Shown here: piece after piece, positions 37,105 through 45,301 of the stretch
Numbering within the stretch: the stretch's first letter is position 1
Layout: every line of letters starts with the position of its first letter
Made by a program: the position numbers and the translations under genes
Notes under the pieces: model-generated
Databases searched by the model: none
What the model was told of the DNA's origin: nothing
The model's input: only the letters and a program-made list of their open reading frames with translations
Assembly: GCA_046074525.1 (NCBI GenBank)
Contig: JBJTOK010000059.1
Span: 1 to 64,000, forward strand
Reading direction: 5' to 3'
DNA length: 64,000 bases
From: JAHEZL01 sp046074525
GTDB lineage: Bacteria > Bacteroidota > Bacteroidia > Flavobacteriales_C > GCA-002722245

Positions 37105-37667
37105 TGACTCACGAGAATCAGACATATACCCGTGTTGATTATGCAGGACTCTTCCTGTCGAATCAGATTTTTGATGCCTGCACTTTCATCAACTGTAACT
37201 TTACTTCCGCCAACTTATCCAATGCAGAATTTATTGATTGCATTTTTCAGGATTGTAATTTCAGTTTAACGGTGATGAATGGTGCGTCCCTCAAAGGCAT
37301 CAGCTTTAAAAGTTGTAAAATTCAAGGCATTGATTTTTCTGCATGCAATGATTTCCTGTTATCATTTTCTTTTGAGAAATGCATTCTGGATTACTCGAAT
37401 TTCTATCGGAAAAAAATTAAAAACACGGTGTTTAAGGACTGCTCATTACGAGAAGTTGATTTCAGTAACGCTGATTTAACAGCTGCTGATTTTTCCAATA
37501 GTGATTTGTTGCGTGCCATCTTTCAGCAAAGCATTTTGGAGAAAGCTGATTTCCGAACAGCGCGCAATTATTCTATCGACCTTGAGAAAAACAAGGTGAA
37601 GAAAGCTGCCTTTTCATCTTCAGGCATCGCCGGCCTGCTGGATAAATACCAACTCAGAATAGAGTAA
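37104..37667 (+). CDS. Pentapeptide-repeat protein
   Basis: 187 residues from the ATG that overlaps the upstream stop by one base (TGATG). About 25 tandem pentapeptides of the A(N/D)LxX/FxxCxF type run from about residue 15 to 170 (FDACTFINCNF, ANLSNAEF, DFSNADLTAADFSNSDLLRA). They should fold into a right-handed quadrilateral beta-helix like Qnr and McbG, DNA mimics that protect gyrase. Cys-rich rungs and overall length resemble that group, but many pentapeptide proteins have other or unknown roles, so gyrase protection is only a possibility. It is the last gene of the gltBD-linked group. Confidence 0.85.
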   Translation: MTHENQTYTRVDYAGLFLSNQIFDACTFINCNFTSANLSNAEFIDCIFQDCNFSLTVMNGASLKGISFKSCKIQGIDFSACNDFLLSFSFEKCILDYSNFYRKKIKNTVFKDCSLREVDFSNADLTAADFSNSDLLRAIFQQSILEKADFRTARNYSIDLEKNKVKKAAFSSSGIAGLLDKYQLRIE

Positions 37668-37687
37668 TTCTATACATCTCCCAGTAC

Positions 37688-37788
37688 GTCATTGCGAGGA
37701 GTGTACCCACGACGAAGCAACCTCCTTGTCATGTAGATTATATATTATGATGAGCTTGCTTCGTCGTGGGTACACTCCTCGCAATGAC
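37688..37788. repeat. Perfect 33-bp inverted repeat around a 35-base loop
   Basis: The arm at 37688-37720 is an exact reverse complement of 37756-37788. The arms start with gtcattgcgaggag, a motif that recurs in short interspersed palindromic repeats in many bacterial genomes. There is no coding sequence. It lies 21 bases after the pentapeptide gene and could act as a strong transcript end or be a MITE/REP-type element. The rest of the gap to 38048 is AT-rich and holds only a possible promoter. Confidence 0.92.
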
Positions 37789-37986
37789 CTACCGCGGACT
37801 ATCCCTTCGTCGGGAAATTTTCTCCATCCATAGATTTAACATGATTTTTTTATTGCGCTTTAAGTGTAAATAGGTGCAAAAACGTACTCCTATTCTCCTT
37901 TAGTTATCAAGGATTTCTGTCAATATTTCTGTGTGTCATAAACGCAAAGCGTATTTATATAACTAACTGTAAATCAGATTTGTAAC

Positions 37987-38017
37987 TTGACACTGGCACA
38001 ATTTAAATGTATCATTG
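37987..38017 (+). promoter_or_regulatory. Possible promoter of the beta-helix T9SS gene
   Basis: TTG (37987-37989), 20 bases, TATCATTG (38010-38017), seven of eight consensus positions. If it is used, transcription starts after 38020, which favours ATG 38049 over the in-frame ATG 38007. Confidence 0.45.
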
Positions 38018-38048
38018 CGCCGGGGGATGTTTTCAATCAAACTTTTGT

Positions 38049-39935
38049 ATGACCATTATTTCGCATCGTAACATAGTACGACCGCTTTTTGCTGCCTTTT
38101 GTTTCTTCATCTTTATGAGTTTTGAATCGAAAGGGGTGGTGTGGTATGTCAACGACAACTCCACCAGCGGAGATATTTATTGCTCGGCGGCGGGGAGCGA
38201 TGTCACCGGTACGGGTTCTTCATCGGCTCCTTATCAAACGGTGACTTATGTTATCAATAACAAGACTTTGGGTGCTAACGATATTGTATACATCGACGCT
38301 GGTACCTACAACGAAAGATGGTTGATCAATTCCAACGCTGATGGTGGTACATCTGGTAATCCCCTCAGCTTTATTGGCGCCGGTATCACTTTGAGCAAGA
38401 ACATTGTAACCTCAGCCGTAGAGGCGGTGTCGATAGGCAATGGCTCAGGTACGGGCAACAGCTATATCACCATCAAAAATATGTACTTTGAAACCCAAAA
38501 TAGCGGGAGCAATACTGCTTATGTTGGTACAAATACCACCAACATTATCTTTCATACCTGTTCTTTTAAAACGGTGTCGGCTGTATCGGCAATGTTTTAC
38601 CAGTCGGACAATTGCAGGGTGATGTCCTGTACAGTAAATACCAGCGGGAACGGATTGGAAATCTATTTCGGATCGGGTCATATTTTTGATGGCAATACCA
38701 TCACGATGACTTCCAAGGCTACTGGTAACCGTCAGGGAATTTTCTTAACCGGAACCGGTTCGGGTACCGATGTGGCGAACAACAATACCATTTCGAGTAA
38801 TAAAATCAGTGGTGGTAATTACGGATTAGACATCCAGCAACAAGGCACAGGCAATGTGTGGCAAAACAATTTTATATGGGATTGCGACTATGGTATTTTT
38901 GCAGATAACGGAGGATTGACCCATGGCGCCAATACTTTTAAATTCAACTCTATCCGCGCCGATAAGTACTGCATCCGCGGTGATTTCCAGTCGTGGACCA
39001 TCAAGAACAATATTTTTTATCTCGCAGGAGGGGCAGGTTACTATTGTGTGTTTATGAATGATGCGAGCAATGACCCTACCACGCTGAATTACAATTTATA
39101 TTATTATCCAACAGCAGGTGGACAAGCGGCCTACAGGAATGGCACTTCCTATGCTACTTTGGCCAGCTGGAAGAATGTGTTCAATAGCGATGAAGCGAAT
39201 GGTATCACCGGCAACCCCAATTACAGCAGTTCTACCAATCTCGAGATCACAGCCGGATCTGCTGCTATTGATGCCGCCAATTCCGATGCCACAGTGACCG
39301 ATGATGTACGAAGAAATCCTTCTTACGTCCGTGCAGCTGCGAACCAGGATATTGGTGCTTTCGAATACAACAATGCCGTGCTGCCCGTGGAGCTGGTGGA
39401 TTTTTCTGCATATTATGATCCTGCAGGAAATATAGTCAACTGGACTACCGCGTCGGAAATTAATAACGATTATTTTGTGCTTGAATCTTCCCTCGACGGC
39501 AGTACTTTTTTGCCAGTATATTACACCAAGGGAGCAGGTAATTCAATGGCTTTACTTCACTATTCTTTTACTGATCAGCTTTATAAAAACACAGCAGTAG
39601 TTTATTACCGCTTAAAGCAAAGCGACTATGACGGAACCACTTCATACTCTGCCATTGTTGCGGTAGAAATGAAATCAGGACAAAGTGCTTTTCTGATTTA
39701 TCCCAATCCATCCAACGGAAAAAATATTTCCATTATTTTTTCTTCACCAGCTTTTGAGCAGCCGGCTTCTCTGATGATTTTTGATGCTGCGGGAAAGATG
39801 CTGATGGAACAGCAAATCGTTTTCACTGCCAGCAGCCACGTGTTGAATCTTGCGCAGGAATTACCTACCGGAATTTATTTCATTACCCTTCAAACAACGG
39901 ATCAATCTCACAGTAAGAAACTATTTGTTGAATAA
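38049..39935 (+). CDS. Right-handed beta-helix T9SS surface protein
   Basis: 628 residues from ATG 38049. A signal segment (IVRPLFAAFCFFIFMSFESKG) precedes a right-handed parallel beta-helix (about 30-440) with Asn/Gly-rich rungs (NSYITIKNMYFETQ, NCRVMSCTVNTSGNGLEIYFG, NNTISSNKISGGNYGLDIQQ). The motif AIDAANSDATVTDDVRRNPSY...DIGAFEY is the end-of-helix sequence common to such surface proteins. A type A T9SS sorting domain (YPNPSNGKNISIIF, LPTGIYFITLQT) closes it. Many relatives are polysaccharide lyases or adhesins; no lyase catalytic set is clear, so the function is open. Confidence 0.85.
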   Translation: MTIISHRNIVRPLFAAFCFFIFMSFESKGVVWYVNDNSTSGDIYCSAAGSDVTGTGSSSAPYQTVTYVINNKTLGANDIVYIDAGTYNERWLINSNADGGTSGNPLSFIGAGITLSKNIVTSAVEAVSIGNGSGTGNSYITIKNMYFETQNSGSNTAYVGTNTTNIIFHTCSFKTVSAVSAMFYQSDNCRVMSCTVNTSGNGLEIYFGSGHIFDGNTITMTSKATGNRQGIFLTGTGSGTDVANNNTISSNKISGGNYGLDIQQQGTGNVWQNNFIWDCDYGIFADNGGLTHGANTFKFNSIRADKYCIRGDFQSWTIKNNIFYLAGGAGYYCVFMNDASNDPTTLNYNLYYYPTAGGQAAYRNGTSYATLASWKNVFNSDEANGITGNPNYSSSTNLEITAGSAAIDAANSDATVTDDVRRNPSYVRAAANQDIGAFEYNNAVLPVELVDFSAYYDPAGNIVNWTTASEINNDYFVLESSLDGSTFLPVYYTKGAGNSMALLHYSFTDQLYKNTAVVYYRLKQSDYDGTTSYSAIVAVEMKSGQSAFLIYPNPSNGKNISIIFSSPAFEQPASLMIFDAAGKMLMEQQIVFTASSHVLNLAQELPTGIYFITLQTTDQSHSKKLFVE

Positions 39936-39957
39936 CAACAACTGGTGCCTAGTAGAG

Positions 39958-39986
39958 AAAAAGGGAAGTGTAGGGCTTCCCTTTTT
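39958..39986. terminator. Bidirectional terminator between convergent genes
   Basis: An 11-bp stem (39958-39968 with 39976-39986, core aagggaag) with A and T tails on the two sides. It sits between the stops of the beta-helix protein (39935) and the LamG protein (39991). Confidence 0.82.
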
Positions 39987-39990
39987 TTAT

Positions 39991-41331
39991 CTATTTCAGT
40001 ACGATTTGTTTTGTTGCAACGGTATTTCCATTGGAGTCGACAATATTCACAAGATAGATGCCTGCTCCCGTCCAGGCACTTAAATCCAGGGATAGGCTCT
40101 GCTGAGTGATGAAAGCGTTGTACACCTGTTGCGACTGAGCATTGTATATGCTGAGGGTATAACCGTTGAGCATCTGGAAAGCACCGAAATCAATGTTAAG
40201 GTGATCGTTGGCAGGATTAGGATACAGTTTCAACTGCAGCTGATCGATTTGCGGAATACCTGTTTTTAATTGGAGAACCAAAGTATCGCTTGTATTTGCA
40301 TGGATGGTATCATAAACGGTAATGTGAATAGTATCGTTCACCTGCACAGTATCGTATTTGGTGGTGGTTGAATCAATGTTTAAAACAACAGTGTCGGTAG
40401 TATCGCTGCACTGGTCGTTGGATACAATACAGCGGAAAGCATCTTTATTCATGTAAAGTGCTGCTACCAGTACTTTGCAATCGTTGGCATTATCGGCGCC
40501 GTAGAAACAGTTGGAAGGTACATTAATGAATCCATTGCCGTCGTTCACCTGCCACTGGTAATTCACTATTTTTTCTTTTGATACCGTCCAGAAAGATGCA
40601 GATCCACCTCCCTGTGCAGTAGCATCGGTAGGTTGTATTGCAATAAAATTATTACATGGATTTTCTTCACTGCACAGTATTTTTGATTCCTGAGGAGAGA
40701 GTGCACGATCGTAAATTCTTACGTCATCAATGCTGCCTTTGAAATAGTTGTTGCTGGAATGTCTTGATGCACCAATGATGGTTTTGCTTAAACCATCCAC
40801 AGAATGGTTCAGGCCCGAAGTTGTTTGTGAAAGTTCAAAACAATCCAGGTAAATTTTAGTTCCTCCATTGCCTGTAAGCATCAGTACGTGATGCCATTCA
40901 TTAGTAGTGATAGGAGCTTCCGCTCTTTGGTAACCGATGGCCAAAGTTACTTTTTCAACACCGCCCACCTTCATTACATTCACCACGGTGAGACCGTTTT
41001 TTACAGCTGCAAAATCCGATGCGTAAATTACTCTAGCTGTAGTTTCCACAACTTGAGCATTGAACCAAAAACTCACAGTGCGTTCGGCATTGTCGTAGGC
41101 ATCCTGAAGGTCGATGTAAGAACTCCCGTTGAAGGAATAGGCCGATTTAGGGTTGTTGAAGCGATCGGTGGTTAAAGTGGCTCCTGAGATTACTCCGTTT
41201 GTCATCGACATTTTGTTATTGGCGTTTCCCGAGAAAGAAAAATGGGCCACCAGTCCGGAATCAATATTGTTTTGGGCAGAGCTTGTTACTGTTGCAAGTA
41301 CAGCAAGAGAGAGGGTTAATAATGTTTTCAT
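39991..41331 (-). CDS. LamG-domain T9SS secreted protein
   Basis: 446 residues with a signal peptide ending SSAQ (about 1-19). A LamG/concanavalin-type jelly-roll domain (about 25-215) starts GLVAHFSFSGNANNKM and includes YSFNGSSYIDL, RTVSFWFNA, WHHVLMLTGNGGTKIYLD and IDDVRIYDRALSPQE. A short Ig-like part with paired Cys follows (NPCNNFIAIQP...CSDTTDTVVLNID), then a Thr/Asp-rich linker (TVQVNDTIHITVYDTIH) and a type A sorting domain (LYPNPANDHLNIDF). LamG domains bind glycans, so an adhesion or glycan-capture role is likely. It has its own promoter. Confidence 0.88.
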   Translation of the reverse strand: MKTLLTLSLAVLATVTSSAQNNIDSGLVAHFSFSGNANNKMSMTNGVISGATLTTDRFNNPKSAYSFNGSSYIDLQDAYDNAERTVSFWFNAQVVETTARVIYASDFAAVKNGLTVVNVMKVGGVEKVTLAIGYQRAEAPITTNEWHHVLMLTGNGGTKIYLDCFELSQTTSGLNHSVDGLSKTIIGASRHSSNNYFKGSIDDVRIYDRALSPQESKILCSEENPCNNFIAIQPTDATAQGGGSASFWTVSKEKIVNYQWQVNDGNGFINVPSNCFYGADNANDCKVLVAALYMNKDAFRCIVSNDQCSDTTDTVVLNIDSTTTKYDTVQVNDTIHITVYDTIHANTSDTLVLQLKTGIPQIDQLQLKLYPNPANDHLNIDFGAFQMLNGYTLSIYNAQSQQVYNAFITQQSLSLDLSAWTGAGIYLVNIVDSNGNTVATKQIVLK

Positions 41332-41357
41332 CGCAGTTTTTTTAGTAGTAGTGGGGC

Positions 41358-41388
41358 CAAAGCTAATTCAAATTTTGTTTCCTGTCAA
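41358..41388 (-). promoter_or_regulatory. Possible promoter of the LamG protein gene
   Basis: On the minus strand TTG (41386-41388), 20 bases, TAGCTTTG (41358-41365), a perfect TAnnTTTG, 26 bases before the ATG. Confidence 0.55.
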
Positions 41389-41434
41389 CAAAATTGATTT
41401 CCATCAATAATCCCTCTATTATTTAGCTCCCTCA

Positions 41435-41464
41435 TTGTACACTCATCAACTATCGTTATATTAG
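41435..41464 (+). promoter_or_regulatory. Bacteroidota promoter of ppc
   Basis: TTG (41435-41437), 19 bases, TATATTAG (41457-41464), seven of eight consensus positions. The ppc ATG is 43 bases downstream. Confidence 0.58.
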
Positions 41465-41507
41465 CGCGACGATTGAAAGCGCTAATCAACAGAGACCCGA
41501 AAACGAG

Positions 41508-44114
41508 ATGGCAACCTTAGAGAAATTTCAAAATAACGTAGCGGTTAAATACCAGATTTTCAACAGCTTATTTTTAACCCTTCCTTTTGAAGAAGTAACC
41601 GACGTGGGCGTTACCCTTCCTTTGTTGTTCCAGGATTGTAAGGACGGATTTGAGCAAAATAAAACGCCCCAGGAAATTGTAGAACAGTTCTTCAAGAAAA
41701 GAACAAAAATCAAGAGCCAGGAGGAAATCAACAAGCTAATTTTCAAATTCATTCAATACATCGAGCGCCAGGTGGTGCTCTTTGATGCCATTGAGGATTC
41801 AGCCTTTGAGAAGATCAACGACCTCGACGGACAAGGGACTGTCAGATACCTTTTCAACCGTTCGGAGAATGCACACCGTACTGAAAAATTATTGGATAAA
41901 CTGAACGATTTCAAAGTTCGTCCTGTACTCACCGCTCACCCTACCCAGTTTTATCCTAGCCGAGTACTCACTATCATCAACGACCTTGAAGTAGCCATTC
42001 GCGATAATGATTTGCGTACTATCAACGACTTACTGCGTCAGTTGGGAAGAACTCCATTTGTTTCTAAGGAAAAACCTACACCGCTCGATGAAGCGATGCG
42101 TTTGATGTGGTACCTCGAATATGTTTTTTATCATTCCATTCCCCGTATCCACAGTCGTATCCGCAAGCAAATGCGACTCATGGGGGTTGAGGTGGAAGAT
42201 TTCGATAATAACCTTATCGACCTCGGTTTCTGGCCGGGAGGTGATCGCGATGGAAATCCGTTTGTAACAGCCGATATCACGAGAAAAGTAGCTGCTGAGC
42301 TCCGACAAAAAGTATTTATTTGTTACTACCGCGATTTGCGCTCATTGCGTCGCCGACTTACTTTCAGCGGGATAGATGAGCGCATGGAATTGATCTATAG
42401 CACCCTCTCGAATACTATTTTCAATACCGACGGCAAGCGCTACCACACCAAGGAAGATTTGCTTAAAGACCTTCACTATATCCGTGTGCTTATTATGGAG
42501 CAGCACAACGGACTTTTTGTGCACCTGCTGGATGAGCTGATATGGAAAGTGAAAATTTTCGGTTTCCATTTCGCAATTCTTGATGTGCGCCAGGATTCAC
42601 GTATCCATGGCAAAGTGCTCAGTGATGTTTTTGCTGCGATGGCCGAAGGAAAACTGAAAGATTCAGTAAAAGGAAAAATCCCGAAAAATTATGATGAGCT
42701 CTCACAAGCCAAGAAAATCTCGACTTTGCTAACGCTCGAAGGAAATATCGATCCATATCTCTTTGAAGATGAAATGACCCGCGAGACACTGAAGTCTTTT
42801 TATGTGATTCGTGATATTCAAAAAGCCAATGGTGAAATCGCCTGCCACCGTTACATCATCAGCAACACGCAAAGCGCTGTGAACATGATGGAGGTATATG
42901 CGCTCGCCCGCATCTGCGGATGGGAAAAGGAAATGAATCTTGATATCGTGCCGCTGTTTGAAACCATTGATGATTTGGTGAATGCCAACGATATTATGGA
43001 GACAATGTATAGCAACGATGTGTATGCCGCTCACTTAAAATACCGTGCGAAAAAACAATACATCATGCTTGGTTTCTCCGATGGAACTAAGGATGGCGGT
43101 TACCTGATGGCCAACTGGTCAATCTTCCGCGCTAAAGAAAACCTCACTGAAATTGCCCGCAAGAGCAAGGTGAGTGTGGTGTTTTTTGATGGCCGAGGCG
43201 GTCCGCCGGCACGTGGCGGTGGAAATACCAATAAGTTTTATTCCAGTTTAGGCGATCGCATCGAAGACGATGAAATCCAGCTCACTGTTCAGGGACAAAC
43301 CATTTCTTCCAACTTCGGAACAGTGGATTCATCGCAGTACAATATCGAGCAATTGATTTGTGCGGGCCTGGAAAACTATGTGTTTAAAGGTGATGTAATT
43401 AAGTTGTCCGACAAGCACCGTGAGCTCATCGACGATATGGCACAGGAGGCTTACAACGAATACTGCCGCTTCAAGGCCGATCCTAAATTCATCGAATATC
43501 TGGAAGAAGTAAGTGTGCTTCAATACTACGGAAAGACCAATATCGGATCTCGTCCAAGCAAGCGAAAGAAAGCGGATAAACTGACTTTAGGCGACCTTCG
43601 TGCAATTCCTTTCGTAGGTGCGTGGACGCAAATGAAACAAAACGTACCGGGCTTTTTCGGTTTCGGAACTGCGATCAAGAAATACAAGGATGCCGGTCGC
43701 ATCGATGAGATCAAGGATCTTTACCAGAAATCATTGTTCTTCAGAACCCTGGCGGAAAACTCAATGATGTCGCTGTCGAAAACATATTTCCCTCTTACAG
43801 CATATCTCGCTAACGACAAGAAATTCGGGAAGTTCTGGAAGTGGATTCATGAAGAGTATACCACAACTAAAACGTTGTTGCTTGAGATTTCAGGAATGGA
43901 TTCCCTGCTCGAAAATCAGCCGTCGAACCAGGCTTCTATCCAGATGCGCGAGAACATTATTCTGCCTTTGATCACCATTCAGCAATATGCCCTGATGAAT
44001 CTCAAGGCGATTGAAAAAGGGGAGAGTAAGAATGCGGAAATGGCACCGGCATTTGAAAAAATGATTATTCGTGCTTTCTTCGGAAGCATTAATGCGAGTA
44101 GGAATTCGGCTTAA
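41508..44114 (+). CDS. ppc: Phosphoenolpyruvate carboxylase
   Basis: 868 residues. It makes oxaloacetate from phosphoenolpyruvate and bicarbonate and so refills the TCA cycle. Conserved segments are LTAHPTQFYPSR (catalytic His), WPGGDRDGNPFV and MLGFSDGTKDGGYLMANW. The mobile glycine loop reads FFDGRGGPPARGGG instead of the common FHGRGGTVGRGGGP, and the C-terminus ends INASRNSA rather than QNTG. Both traits occur in the Bacteroidota branch of the family and may alter regulation. It has its own promoter and a hairpin after the stop. Confidence 0.95.
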   Translation: MATLEKFQNNVAVKYQIFNSLFLTLPFEEVTDVGVTLPLLFQDCKDGFEQNKTPQEIVEQFFKKRTKIKSQEEINKLIFKFIQYIERQVVLFDAIEDSAFEKINDLDGQGTVRYLFNRSENAHRTEKLLDKLNDFKVRPVLTAHPTQFYPSRVLTIINDLEVAIRDNDLRTINDLLRQLGRTPFVSKEKPTPLDEAMRLMWYLEYVFYHSIPRIHSRIRKQMRLMGVEVEDFDNNLIDLGFWPGGDRDGNPFVTADITRKVAAELRQKVFICYYRDLRSLRRRLTFSGIDERMELIYSTLSNTIFNTDGKRYHTKEDLLKDLHYIRVLIMEQHNGLFVHLLDELIWKVKIFGFHFAILDVRQDSRIHGKVLSDVFAAMAEGKLKDSVKGKIPKNYDELSQAKKISTLLTLEGNIDPYLFEDEMTRETLKSFYVIRDIQKANGEIACHRYIISNTQSAVNMMEVYALARICGWEKEMNLDIVPLFETIDDLVNANDIMETMYSNDVYAAHLKYRAKKQYIMLGFSDGTKDGGYLMANWSIFRAKENLTEIARKSKVSVVFFDGRGGPPARGGGNTNKFYSSLGDRIEDDEIQLTVQGQTISSNFGTVDSSQYNIEQLICAGLENYVFKGDVIKLSDKHRELIDDMAQEAYNEYCRFKADPKFIEYLEEVSVLQYYGKTNIGSRPSKRKKADKLTLGDLRAIPFVGAWTQMKQNVPGFFGFGTAIKKYKDAGRIDEIKDLYQKSLFFRTLAENSMMSLSKTYFPLTAYLANDKKFGKFWKWIHEEYTTTKTLLLEISGMDSLLENQPSNQASIQMRENIILPLITIQQYALMNLKAIEKGESKNAEMAPAFEKMIIRAFFGSINASRNSA

Positions 44115-44127
44115 ATTTACTGATAGT

Positions 44128-44159
44128 GCTCCGCGTTGACTAAGCCATGAACGCGGAGC
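44128..44159 (+). terminator. Hairpin after ppc
   Basis: A 10-bp perfect GC-rich stem (44128-44137 with 44150-44159, gctccgcgtt) and a 12-base loop, 14 bases after the ppc stop. Only a weak T stretch follows (ccttta), so termination may need help. Confidence 0.6.
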
Positions 44160-44316
44160 GCCTTTAGTTAGTGAATCACTCCTCAAAGTTTTACTTCACA
44201 CATTTTCAATCTTCACCTTTTGATTTTTCTGTAGCGTTCACTAGCGGAAACGGAAGATCTGTTACATTTTTTGAAAGTATTTATTGATGCAGTTTCGTAT
44301 TAGTACCTTCAGATTT

Positions 44317-44347
44317 TTGCGTTGCAGGCCATCATGTTGTATATTCG
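44317..44347 (+). promoter_or_regulatory. Possible promoter of the four-repeat protein
   Basis: TTG (44317-44319), 20 bases, TATATTCG (44340-44347), the same -7 element as gltB. It lies 14 bases before ATG 44362, which argues against the earlier in-frame starts at 44284-44287. Confidence 0.48.
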
Positions 44348-44361
44348 CATTTACAACAGCT

Positions 44362-45207
44362 ATGGTAAAGAAGCAAAAATATTGGAGTTACGAAAAGTCG
44401 AAGACCTACGTGCATACACTGGAATTGAGTGGTGTTGTGCATTGGTGGGCTTATGCCAGGGGCAAACTGGAAAGTATGCCTTTGCTCCCAAACGAAATCC
44501 CGAAGGCACCGGATATTGTTTACAGCAAAACCGGAGAGTGGAAGGGCTGGAGAGATTTTTTAGGTAAGGAAGACATGGTGGTGAAATGGTCCTACGACAA
44601 AGCGAAAGCTTATGTTCGTACCCTTGGACTCACTTCTATGTATGAATGGTTTGATTATTACAGAGCCAACAAACATAAAGATCCCAACCTCAAAAATATT
44701 CCATTGTCGGCAAGGGCAAGATATATGAAAAAAGGAGAGTGGCAATCCTGGTTGGATTTTCTGGGTGCTGCACAAAGAAATCCTGAGAGATTTTTGAGTT
44801 ACGATGAGGCCAAAAAGAAGGTGCACAAGCTGGGTATAAAAAATACTGCCGAATGGTTTGAGCGCGTAAAAGGAAAAGATTCTGATTTGTACGAGTTACT
44901 TTTAACCATTCCTAAGGACCCTAAGCGCATTTATGGCGAAGAGTTCAAAGGGTGGAGGGATTGGTTTGGAAAAGCCTATCACAATAAAAAAGAAAAGACC
45001 TGGATGTCTTACAAAAAGGCGAGTGCGTTTGCATTCTCCACTGGGGTTAGGAACGCCAGTGAGTGGTTTGAGTACGTTCGTGGAAAGCAATCAGGCCGAC
45101 CACCATTACCAGCTCTTGTTCCCCGATCTCCGCATCATGTGTATGCAGAGGAGTGGGTTGACTGGGCACATTTTCTGCAAAGAAGGTTAACCAGAAGAAA
45201 GAAATAA
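44362..45207 (+). CDS. Protein of four phage-integrase-type repeats, no integrase domain
   Basis: 281 residues made almost wholly of four repeats of about 62 residues, starting near residues 7, 73, 137 and 206. Each begins (W/L/M)SYxKAxxxVxxLGL, continues with a ...EWFxYxRGK block and ends with P...YxxEWxxWxDFLG. The pattern resembles the phage-integrase repeat unit (INT_rpt), found N-terminal to some tyrosine recombinases and in stand-alone repeat proteins. No recombinase Arg-His-Arg-Tyr set is present. The Trp- and Lys-rich repeats are probably small helical DNA-binding units. Function is unknown; horizontal origin is possible but not shown. Confidence 0.75.
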   Translation: MVKKQKYWSYEKSKTYVHTLELSGVVHWWAYARGKLESMPLLPNEIPKAPDIVYSKTGEWKGWRDFLGKEDMVVKWSYDKAKAYVRTLGLTSMYEWFDYYRANKHKDPNLKNIPLSARARYMKKGEWQSWLDFLGAAQRNPERFLSYDEAKKKVHKLGIKNTAEWFERVKGKDSDLYELLLTIPKDPKRIYGEEFKGWRDWFGKAYHNKKEKTWMSYKKASAFAFSTGVRNASEWFEYVRGKQSGRPPLPALVPRSPHHVYAEEWVDWAHFLQRRLTRRKK

Positions 45208-45215
45208 AAAAAAAG

Positions 45216-45240
45216 AGCGCAGATTTTTCTGCGCTTTTTT
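45216..45240 (+). terminator. Terminator of the four-repeat protein gene
   Basis: A 7-bp stem (45216-45222 with 45229-45235, agcgcag) followed by a T run, 9 bases after the stop codon. Confidence 0.82.
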
Positions 45241-45253
45241 GTTACCTTCTAAT

Positions 45254-45284
45254 AAAAAAGGTCCTGATTTTTTTCAGGACCTTT
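45254..45284 (-). terminator. Terminator of the beta-glucan operon
   Basis: An 11-bp stem (45257-45267 with 45274-45284, aaaggtcctga). On the minus strand a T run follows. It lies 18 bases after the GH3 stop and ends the six-gene transcript. Confidence 0.82.
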
Positions 45285-45301
45285 CTTTTGTTTGGATAAA
45301 G

